This document shows, piece by piece, positions 32,836 to 44,800 of a DNA stretch of 64,000 nt. The notes under the pieces were generated by a model, which saw only the letters and a list, made by a program, of their open reading frames with translations, was not told the origin of the DNA and ran no database searches. The DNA is taken from contig OX381714.1 of the NCBI GenBank assembly GCA_947462335.1, forward strand, positions 58,883,800 through 58,947,799, written 5' to 3'. Source of the stretch: Harmothoe impar. Taxonomy: Eukaryota > Annelida > Polychaeta > Phyllodocida > Polynoidae. Position 1 is the first letter of the stretch. Every line of letters starts with the position of its first letter. Made by a program: the position numbers and the translations under genes.

Positions 32836-35800
32836 TCAGGCATCGGAGGGCCCTGATTTCTCTTCCTCCTTGCTGCCTTCCTCCTCCTCTGGCGTAGTGG
32901 TGAAAGGGGTGGTATCTCCCGTGGGTTGGGGGAAAATAAGGGCATCAATGTCCACCGCATAGTGCCTGCAACAAACGTTGTGATTATGATATACATAATA
33001 CAACAATAACATGTAATTCTCGTACAGAAATGTACAATTTTAACATAAACGCAACTTCTACAAGTCCGGGGTTTGTGTTGTTAATGTATGAAGTACTAGT
33101 TAAGATATTTAACCATAAACTGTTTTTGCAAATAGCACATGTTAATAACTGAACTGCAGTTCTAAGGAATTTAATACTGACCTCAGTGACTCGGGCAGCC
33201 ACCATGTCGTCGGCATTCCGAAGACTGCCGGCTCCGGGGAGTGTAGCCGGGAAGCCAGGTGCCCGTATCGTGGTGGCGAGTGTGGTGGGGATGGCGACCC
33301 ACTAGAGGAGGAAGGGGACAGCACCAGTCGTCTGTAGCGCACTGGTGGTGGCATTAGCGCCGCATCTTCCTCTGCCTCAGTGTGGCTTTCAGTGACAGTG
33401 TCACTGTCTGACTCACTGCCACTGCCACTTATGATGAGCGTGCTCTCACTGGAGGAGTCCTGGGTGGAGGTGTGCTCTGACACCGCAGTCCAATCAGGAT
33501 CTGATTGGTGTGAGGACGAGTCAACTGAACTGGTGTCAGATCCGGTTGTGGAACCGTAGGGTTCCTCGTCGGACCCGGTGTGGGGGGGGTCTGAAACGTG
33601 AGAAGTACATGATGTCAGAAATTTATGGCAGACAGCGTTTATGTATGGACAGTAGATAAACAAAGCATGTACAACGCTTAAGATAAATCATATATCAACT
33701 ATTAAAAGGATTCAAAGGTCAAGTAACTGCCATTTTGATCACGTCACATGGGTTATTTAAAAGGTGGGTGTATAGATCTATGCAGTACGACCATGACATG
33801 TCATGTACACATGTGCTGTACTCACCTGTAGCGACGGACGTTTTTGCATCCGGCGTGGTGGAGAACGAGTCCGTGTCGGAGTCGGACCCGTAGCAGACCC
33901 GGGTGGAGGTTGGTCCTGCGGTGGCGGTACCCTCGGGTTTCTCGTCGGACCCAGTGTGGGGGGGGTCTGAAACGTGAGAAGTACATGATGTCAGTAATTG
34001 ATGGCAGACAGCTTTTATGTATGGACAGTAGATAAACAAAGCATGTACAACGCTTAAGATAAATCATATATCAACTATTAAAAGGATTCAAAGGTCAAGT
34101 AACTGCCATTTTTATCACGTCACATGGGTTATTTAAAAGGTGGGTGTATAGATCTATGCAGTACGACCATGACATGTCATGTACACATGTGCTGTACTCA
34201 CCTGTAGCGACGGACGTTTTTGCATCCGGCGTGGTGGACAACGAGTCCGTGTCGGAGTCGGACCCGTAGCAGACCCGGGTGGAGGTTGGTCTTGCGGTGG
34301 CGGTACCCTCGGGTTTCTTGTCGGACCCAGTGTGGGGGGGGTCTGAAACGTGAGAAGTACATGATGTCAGTAATTGATGGCAGACAGCGTTTATGTATGG
34401 ACAGTAGATAAACAAAGCATGTACAACGCTTAAGATAAATCATATATCAACTATTAAAGGGGAAGCCTAAGATAGCGTATTTCTATCCACTTTAGAACTA
34501 CCTGATTTAAAGGTCAAGTAACTGCCATTTTGATCACGTCACATGGGTTATTTAAAAGGTGGGTGTATTGATCTATGCAGTACGACCATGACATGTCATG
34601 TACACATGTGCTGTACTCACCTGCAGCGACGGACGTTTTTGCATCCGGCGTGGGGGACAACGATTCCGTGTCGGAGTCGGACCCATAGGAGACCCCGGTG
34701 GAGGTTTGTCCTGCGGTGGCGGGACCCTCAGGTTCTTCGTCTGACCCAGTGTGGGGGGGGTCTGAAACGTGAGAAGTACATGATGTAATTGATGGCGGAC
34801 AGAGTTTATACATGTATTGACAGTAGATAAACAAAGCATGTGCAAGGCTTAAGATAAATCATATATCAAATATTAAAAGGGAAGCCTAAGATAGCGTGAC
34901 ATGTCATGTACACATGTGCTGTACTCACCTGCAGCGACGGACGTTTTTGCATCCGGCGTGGGGGACAAGGAGTCAGTGTCGGACCCATAGGAGACCCCGG
35001 TGGAGGTTTGTCCTGCGGTGGCGGGACCCTCAGGTTTTTCGTCTGACCCAGTGTGGGGGGGGTCTGAAACGTGAGAAGTACATGATGTAATTGATGGCTG
35101 ACAGAGTTTATACATGTATTGGCAGTAGATAAACAAAGCATGTACAAGGCTTAAGATAAATCATATATCAACTATTAAAAGGGAAGCCTAAGATAGCGTG
35201 ACATGTCATGTACACATGTGCTGTACTCACCTGTAGCGACGGTCGTTTTCGCGTCCGGCGTGGGGGACAAGGAGTCAGTGTTGGACCCGTAGCAGACCCG
35301 GGTGGAGGTTGGTCCTGCGGTGGCGGTACCCTCGGGTTCCTCGTCGGACCCAGTGTGGGGGGGGTCTGAAACGTGAGAAGTACATGATGTCAGTAATTGA
35401 TGGCAGACAGAGTTTATGTATTGGCAGTAGATAAACAAAGCATGTACAACGCTTAAGATAAATCATATATCAACTATTAAAAGGGAAGCCTAAGATAGCG
35501 TATTTCTATCCACTTTAGAACTACCTGATTCAAAGGTCAAGTAACTGCCATTTTGATCACGTCACATAGGTTATTTAAAAGGTGGGTGTATAGATCTATG
35601 CAGTACGACCATGACATGCATGTACACATGTGCTGTACTCACCTGTAGCCACGGGCGTTTTCGCGTCCGGCCGAGCGTGTTCCTCTTGCTTGTAGTGGGG
35701 TATGGAGGTCAACGTGGAGGTCGACGTGGAGGTCGACGTGGAGGTCGACGTGGAGGTGGAGGTCGACGTGGTGCTAGAGGGTGAGGTCAAGGTGGAGGTC

Positions 35801-38800
35801 GAGGCGGAGGTAGAAGCGGAGGTCGACACGGAGGTCGACGCGGAGGTTGACGCGGAGGTCGACGCGGAGGTCGACGTGGAGGTCGACGTGGAGGTCGACG
35901 CGGAGGTCGACGTGGAGGTCGACGCGGAGGTCGACGCGGAGGTCGACGTGGAGGTCGACGCGGAGGTCGACGCGGAGGTCGACGCGGAGGTCGACGCGGA
36001 GGTTGAAGTGGAGGTTGAAGTGGAGGTGGAAGTGGAGGTCTTCCCCTTACGGCCCTTACAACTCTTTCCCTTCCCTTTCTCCTCTGTAACAAAATTTGAT
36101 TGAATAACCACACTCTAATTAATGTCTAACAGACACGCTTATAAATTATACAGCCTATAGTTGATCAAGTTCAAGTTTCAAGTTTGTAAATATTTATTCA
36201 GAATGTAGACTATCATATTATACATCACCAATACCTAGGTATCAGCATACATAAACATGAATGAATAATATATATCTATGCATACATCTATGTGCATTTA
36301 AACATATCAATATAGCAGATATTACCCTTGACACGTAATTGTACCATTGTAATTTGTTATTGTCTACCCTGAAAAGGCTGCCGCTGAGAATTTGCTTCTC
36401 GTTTTCGTTGGCCACCTCTAGTTCATATTCATGTAATCCCAGTTGTATATATAAAAAAACAATGTAATTATTCAAATATGCAATTATCACAACATTTCAA
36501 TTAGTAATATATATTATCTCTAAAATTAGCCTTTAGAGTATTATCAACCTCTAATGATAAATATAACAAGTTAGAATAATATTTCAAATACATATTATTC
36601 AATGTATCTTCAGATGTGTATTTATCACAAAATATTTATCACAAAATCTAGAATAATATTTCAAATACATATTATTCACTATACCGGTTGATATGTAATA
36701 TTTCAAATACATATTATTCACTATACCGGTTGATATGTACACTTCTCTTAATGTATAAATTTACTTGATATTTTCACAATTTTAATGATTAGGACATTAT
36801 ACACAAGATTACATAACGTTACACAACTATACACGACATTACAAGGAATAAGGGTAAGGAATTAAGTTTTGTTCAATAGTTTGTGCAACTCCGTTATACA
36901 TATATGAATATAATTGTGTTTCAGTACAAACAGTAATAAAATATGTATGCACCTTACGTTTAATATATGTGATGGTTCCAAAATTAAGTAAGTTATCATA
37001 AGTTTAAAAGCACCATATTGCAATCATTATACTAACATTTCATTCAAAAGAATAACCCTCTAAAAAAAATATTCATGTTAAATGAATATAAAACTATTGT
37101 TTCAATATTTTACACTACTAAAATTTTTTATCATAACTATATCCCAGCCCTTCCCACTTGTATTATAATTTTCTATTCTATTGTCACCTTGGGAATTAAT
37201 CCTTTCAACTCCTTTTTTAAAAGGAATTTAAAGCAATTTCTATCCCTCACATTTCTTTTTCCCGGATCCAAACCATTCCAAAGAGTAGATACAGTGTACT
37301 CCAGACTTCTTTTATATGACTCACAGTGAGGTAGATGATTTTTTAAAAGTATACCATCAGCACTTCTGGTTGAGACAGTGACCTTTTTTATGTATTTCTC
37401 CTTGCACGACCGTTTATGACCCTCTACATAAACATGTGATAATCTTCTATCAGCCAAGTAGTTGACATTAGACTCATAATGGATTAAGTCCGTATGAGTT
37501 CGCATTGGTTTTTTTAGACAAACTTTTAAGACCCTGTTTTGCGACCTTTGCATTTTTGACAATAAAGTACTCCCAGATCTGACATATAAAATATCACCAT
37601 AATCAAAAATAGGCATTATGTAAACCCTGTAAATTTTGAGCAAACTGTTTTTGCTTAAGAATCTTGATATTTTAGTTAGTTGATAAGTTCTATACGCTAC
37701 TGTTTTCATTTGATTTTTCATGAATACTTCATAATTCAGTCGAGGGTCCAAAATTATTCCTAAATATTTATAAGTAAAAACTCTTTTCAGAGCCTCATTT
37801 CCTATGTACAAATTTGCATTTTTGAAACTTTTTTTCCCACCAAAGCCCATAAATTTGGTTTTACTAATGTTAACTGTGAGTTTGTTTTTCTTACACCAGG
37901 ATACAAAATAATCTATACTAGTCTGCATTTTGGCGCAAGCTATTTGCTGGTCCTTATCAGAAACGTATATAACCGTATCATCTGCAAACAGGCTAACAGC
38001 GGCACCAGTTACTGCAATATTTACATCATTAATATAAATTAAAAACAACAACGGGCCCAAGATTGAGCCTTGTGGCACCCCACATGAAATGTTCATCTCT
38101 GCAGAGCACTTGCCATTAATACATGTCTTTTGTTTTCTATCTGATAAATAATCTGTAATCCAAGATAAAAGGTTTCCAGAAATTCCCATATTTTTCATTT
38201 TTTCCAACAAAATCACATGATCCACAGTGTCAAACGCCTTCTTAAGGTCAAAAAAAGTTGCTATGGTGTCAATACCAACATTCTTATTTGATAGAATGTC
38301 ATCAGTAATATTACCAACAGATGTGATGGTCGACATGTTTTTTCTATAGCCATATTGAAATTTTGACAATAAATTGTTATCCTCTAAGAAACCCATCAAA
38401 TTCTTGTGAACGACTTTCTCCAGTATCTTTCCTGGTAGAGCTAGCAGTGATATAGGCCTATAATTTGAAATTTCCCTCCTATCTCCACCCTTATGTATTG
38501 GGATGATGGTTGCACATTTCCAATCCTTTGGAACAAGACCAGTTTTCAGAGAGGAATTAAATAGATGCACAAGCAAACTTTTTGATGATTGGAAAATTAA
38601 TTTTAAAATATTTGAATTTACATTTTTGATTGCAGATGATTTTGAAATGGCTATGTCGTTTATAAAATCAGATATTTCATCCTCATTAGTTATGATTGAT
38701 GTTAGTGATGTTCCCAAGTTTAATTCACCATCATAAGACCAAGGCTCATTAAGGTTTTCGGCCAACTTTTTACCAATATTAGTAAAATATCTGTTTACAT

Positions 38801-41800
38801 AATCTGGCGTATCCTCCTCTGAAACTTCACCACCATCACTATCCACCAAATTTATTGAAACACAATTTGATTTTTTAGATGGGAGTAATTTTGATATCTC
38901 TCTCCAAAATCTATTGGGGTCGTTTTTACACTCCTCAGTTAATTGATTTATAAATTTTTCTCTTGTTGAATGTACATCAACACTAATTAATTTTCTAGCG
39001 TCAGAAGCAGTCTCTCTGTCCACTACATTTTTTGTTTTGTATGATCTTGCCAAAAGCCTATCCTTTTCTGCTATTTGCTCTAAGAGCTGTGGATCCACCC
39101 ATTCCTCTCTGGGCTTTAGTATTGTAAAGTTTTTAAGAGGGCACATGTCATCTAAAATTAATAAAAGTCTGTCAATATAGATTGACCACAGTTCTTGAGG
39201 ATCTTGTATAGAATAGAAATTATCCCAGTCAGACAACAAAACGTCTTCAACCAGTTTTTCACCATTAAAATTCTTCATCGATCTTCCATTAAATTTGGTT
39301 TTTTCCCTAGATTGAATAGATTTATCTATTGTGCCAGCTACAATACAGTGGTCACTAAGATCAAAGGGTATAACCGTGGAAGAGTCCATGTCAAAGTCAT
39401 TGGTAAATATCAGGTCCAAACACAATTCTTTATCTGATATTCTGGTTGGTTCTTTTATCCAGTTCAGGAGCCCATATTGAAGCATCATATTGGTTAATCT
39501 GGAGGTTAACGTCTTTAATTTTGGATCTAGCAAATCTAAATTAAAATCTCCCAATACATATAATCTTTTTCTAGACTTAGCAACCAATTTTTGTAGAATT
39601 GGTTCAATCAACTCAAAAAATCGTTCTGGATTTCCTTGAGGAGGCCTATATACCGTACACACAACACTAGTCTTTCTATTTTCGTCCAATAAAACTAAAC
39701 ATTGGGTTTCCAAATCTTTACAAGATAAGTTAAGAAAATCTAACTCATCATTATTACAATGTAAACTATTATTAACATATGTACAAATTCCTCCTCCAAC
39801 TTTGGGCATTATACTATTAGGTACATCTCTCCATGTTCTGTCAGATCTATACATATGATACCCCCCAATGTTATACATACTCGTAGAATCCATACTAGTT
39901 AACCATGACTCTGATATTGAAAGAAACTTAAAGTTAGTACCGGTAAATCTCAACTTCAATTCATCAATAGTTTTCTTATTTTTAACACTTCTAGCATTCA
40001 GATGCAAATAATGCTCACCCTCCAACTCATTTAACTCTGAAACCGTAGGTTTAAGTTTGTCATCCATTTGATATAAACTGGAGGATATATGATCTACTAC
40101 ACAACCTAGATAACCTAGATTCCCAGACAAATATTCCTAAACACTTAACACATAAATTAAATCTAATACTTAACACTAATGACATCCTAAACCTCGACCT
40201 TTGTCGTTCTAGCATGTATATATTTAGAGATGGATAAGTTACTGTCGACATTTCCCAGCATAATTTCATACAGATTTTATAATAAATAAATTTGGGTTTT
40301 ACTGATATACCATTGTTCATTGACAATATGGCGTATATAACTATATTATATAGTTATACATGCACGTTAGATTATAAATAATAATATTATTGTTTACATA
40401 TTTAATTCATATAATCAATTCTACATTATATTATAAGTGAACAATCCAATTGATAAACTATGATGTTCCAGCTTACTAAAATGGATTTTTCAAGCACATA
40501 CCCATATAAGAATATGTACAAAATGTATTAAACATTTCACAGACATGTGAATTATTCATGTTTTTTCAGACCAAGTTAATAAATCAGATCAAATTGATGT
40601 TGAAGTTAACAAGGAATGTAAAAGTCTAGTTTCAACGTGTTCAAATCAATAATCATGTTGTACAAAGCTGGTCAACGTAGATATATTGAAGTAGTAGGGT
40701 TGCTGTACAGCACTTGTCGATGCCCTGCCTTGGACGCGAACGGTTGTTGACTGCCACGCCCCCTTCTCATCTGCGCCAACCTCTCAGCTTTGACAACGTC
40801 TCAATTGAAGACTCCATGTGTTAGATAGGCCTATGGAACCAATTGTTTTTGTTAACAGTGATACACAACCACACATGTTCCCAGTATTCTATTGGTAACA
40901 ACCTCAGTAGATCAGACCAGTTAAGGGGGATATGTTTAATTTTAATTCCAGAATAGAAAAGTGCCACTGAATTATGATATAAATGGAAATATTTTAGTAG
41001 GAAGATTTTGATGATATAACACTATAATGCAGTGCAACAGTCCATTGATATTAGTTACCTTAGTAGTGTGACTTCATATGGTTGAGCAATTCCAGAGCCC
41101 AATACTTCTGACACTCCAATGTGCCTGACAGGCTATCATTGAGCAGGTTATAGTTAGGGTTGATCCCTGTGTGGACCACTGAGGCCATGTCTGGTGTTGT
41201 CGTTCCGTAATCTAAGTTAAAACCATCTATAAAATCATTTATTACCCACACCACGTTGTTGAGTACTTTTTGGGGTTGCGGGCCACAAAATTGGGAGCAT
41301 GTTTTAAAAACATCAACCCCGGTTACATTTGTTAAATGAATTAAAGTATTGGGATGCCTGTTCCTGAGGTAGCCTACTGATCCCTCAATCAGTTCCATGA
41401 GCTCTTCACACATATCATCTTCTTCCATTGCCATGAAGGTATATCCATTGGTGTCTTGTACTGAATGTATAATATCAAAGATCCCTGCCGATAAATAGTA
41501 AACAGGTAAAGGGTTCTGGTTGATCAAGTCGTCCACCTCTTGACACAGCCTCTCGATACCTGCTCCAGGCCAGCTGTCCACCAGCACTTCGGTGTTCCAA
41601 AAAGAACAATGTTTATGTAGAAAATACTGTAGCGAGCCCTCATGATCCTCTCTCCCATCAGTATATACGTAGATCTGCTTAAGATGCATGGTTTAGGTGT
41701 AATTTAAAACCTTATTTGATGAAATATGTCCTTTTAAAGCAGTCCGCGACTTCTCGACGTAGTTGTAGATTCAAAACACGCGCTGTTTGTATCTAATGAC

Positions 41801-44800
41801 GCTTTGTCATAGTAACCGTATAGCGGCCAATCCTAAGGCACGCTCAGATCACGTGATGTTATGATTACGTCATCAAAGCACACGCTGTCAGAAGACACGC
41901 GGTTTTGTTTACAAACATAGCGCTGTTTTAAATGTCCATACCGATGAATAGAGAACACATTGACCCGCTAAAGCAATCTTAATTTTAGCGAAATGATGAT
42001 GGCTGATCAATATTATACATAAATACATTACTCTAAATCATCCCGGAGAGATTGAAGTATCAATCCCAGTTGATTTTGTCCCGGTAGATTGTTTTTATTA
42101 ATGTATTTTCTTTGAGTAATGACCATACCGCAGCTCCACAGTTTGTCAAATGAGGATGAAATTAGAGATCCCTTGGTTTTTAGAAGATCTTGTTTTAAGC
42201 TTTCATTCTGACTGAACTTTAACTTCTGAGCAAGCTTCATGGCTTTCATTTTTTGGATCTTGTCCCATTTTTGGGATTTCTTTATCAGAGTAGACAGCTC
42301 TCTAATTTCCCCAATGTCCTTTGCCGTACGGATCTCAAATGCTAGTTGATCATCTCCACTAATTGTCGCCTGTTGTGACTTGAAAAAGCATTCTGCACTC
42401 GAATAATCTAGGCCCTCATGCTTCAAGTCACATTGATATTCAGCGGACAAATAGCTGAATGGACCACCAAACATCACTCCTTGATCTGTGTCAATTGTCT
42501 TTATGTCCATCATTCTGAAGCCTTTAGGGAGGTTGTTTACCTCCTGGTATGAGAACCTTTTTCCCTCAAAGATTAACCCATTGCCTGATAACTTCGCCTC
42601 TTTTCCTTTCGATTTACAAAATCCTACTAAGTTCATAAGATTTCTTCTCTCTTCCTGATCCTTAGGTGCAAGGTCATCACAGACTGAGACATATTCCCAC
42701 TTTTGTTTGTTGGCTTTCAAGTTGGAAATATTTGCGTAAATCTGCTGTTTTTGCCTAATGGTGGCAAATCTCACCATTATAGGCCTAGGCCTCTTTTGAT
42801 GTTCCTTCTTTTCGCCCAGCCTATAACAGGCTTCAGTTTCAGCAGATGTGAAGTTTACTTTTAAGTCTCTAAACAAATCATCCAGTTGAACTCTCAAGTT
42901 TAGGTTGTTGCTCTCCTTGATGCCTTCAATTACTATGTTTTTCCTCTTTTCTTTATTTTCCAAGATGTCTACTCTCTCCGCTAAAGAGATTATCCTTCTC
43001 TCTTGGAAATTGCATTTGGCCGTCAGTACCTTGTTACTTTCCTCTAGCTTGAAGTTGGTATCAGACAGTGTTCCAATCTTGCTCGTAAGATCTTGATTCA
43101 GTTCTTCTAGATAACTTTTGATACCATCTCTAGTTATTTGAGAATCTTCTAGATCAGCAAGCTTTTTGAAAATGACCTTTAGAAAATCTCTATCTGAGAT
43201 ATCATCAGCTTCCAGCATCTCCCGAGTTATCTCCCCATTTAAGATATCAGAACTCTCAGTGACAACATTTTCCTCCTTAGAATCAATCAAGTCCCCCTTA
43301 CCTGTCTCCATGTATGCATTATGTAGGACTTGATCTTCTTCATGTAGGCCATGAGCTGCTCCAACGTCATCTCCGCGAGCTGCTCCTTCAGTTGCCCTCG
43401 ATCCGCCATTTTTAAATTTTAACGGCTTTTCGTTGTTACTCTGCGCTCCAGACTTCTTTGGGGTTTTAACCCTGTTAGATCTTCTTGACATTTTAGTAAA
43501 TTATACCAAAATGATCCTTGATTAATTATCTCCAACTTTGTCGCGAACTTTAGTTTGTAGTAGTAAATTAAACCCAAATAATTTACAAAAGTGTAATGTG
43601 CCGACGTGCACCACTTCTACTCTCGCTGACGCTCCATCTCCATCCCAAGCTATATGAAATTAAGTATTGTATGTAATGTTCCCGTTCCTTACTTGTAACA
43701 AGATTTGTACAGTTGTAAGTGATATACACTGCTTCATACATAGTATAATGCTATATAATTGAAAAGGACGCAATCTAGACATGCCAAGAAATTAGAACTT
43801 TGAGTGGGAAATCATGTGTAAAAAAATTCGATAGTGTATAAAATCCCCTCAGGCATATACATGTACATGTGACTCACTTTTCGTAGGGCGATCCTTTTCA
43901 CAGTCTTCCAACAGGGCTGCGCGCTGCTCCACAGTAAATCGCTCTGCATTCTGCACCCGCAGCCTCTCGGCTGCCTCCACATTAGGGATAGGAACTATGG
44001 AGTGGTCCACCGGCTCCACCGGTTCCTCTCCCCGTATGTGGATCCCCCGTTCTAGTTCCCTGACTGGCTGTTGCTCAGGAGTAACCTGCGTTAAATTATA
44101 TAGTACTATAGATATATATATATATAATAAATATATAATGAATTTTGGTGGCTTATTCTGTCATACATCAACTTGAAGACAGGGATAGAAGGCCAAGATA
44201 GTTCAAGCCCGGGAGTTCAAGATAAATGAAAGCTAATCAAGAATATCAAAGATAACCCAACATTGGGATACTCATTAAAGAAAACATGTAGGCCTAGCTT
44301 GGCCGAGGGATGGTACATGTAGGATTGTAGGTGTAATAAATCTATAGATAGGAAACCTGTATGCTTTGTTGTGCTAGGTATTATAAGTGTAACACATAAC
44401 GCAGTTTGCATACAGTTTGTGGTTTTCATTCAACTGTTGTATGCCACGGGAAGCTACATCTTGGCATGTACACTGGTTGAATTGTGCTATGTGGGCACAT
44501 ACAGACCAAGTTAATGAGTAATTCACAAATATAGTCAAACCTCATCGTGAAGATGGGAGGGGGACCTCGTAGGTGCGGCCGGCTTCCTACGCCGCCTCTT
44601 TGCATCAGGCAGGTCCTGCGTGATGTCGGCTTTCTTTGGTTGAGAGGGGCCCAGCTCAATGTCGTCCGGCTCCTCCTCAGCCTCCTCAATGTGCCGCCCC
44701 CGCTTACTCTTGCGAACCTTAGACGCAGCCTCCGCCTCTTGCTCTGTGGAAATATTTGGAATGAACATTGTATGAAAGAAAAAAGAAAAAAGAAAAGCTA

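Noticed and set aside
35702..36103. Plus-strand Val/Glu/Asp-rich frame and minus-strand Pro/Arg-rich frame
   Set aside because: Both are shadows of the 12-bp repeat in the Ser/Thr/Ala exon, which has splice sites and matching phase on the minus strand in the TSTS frame.
36320..36420. Extra exon of the 13-exon gene (VANENEKQILSG...)
   Set aside because: A donor-like site is present, but there is no good acceptor, and the gene model is already in phase without it.
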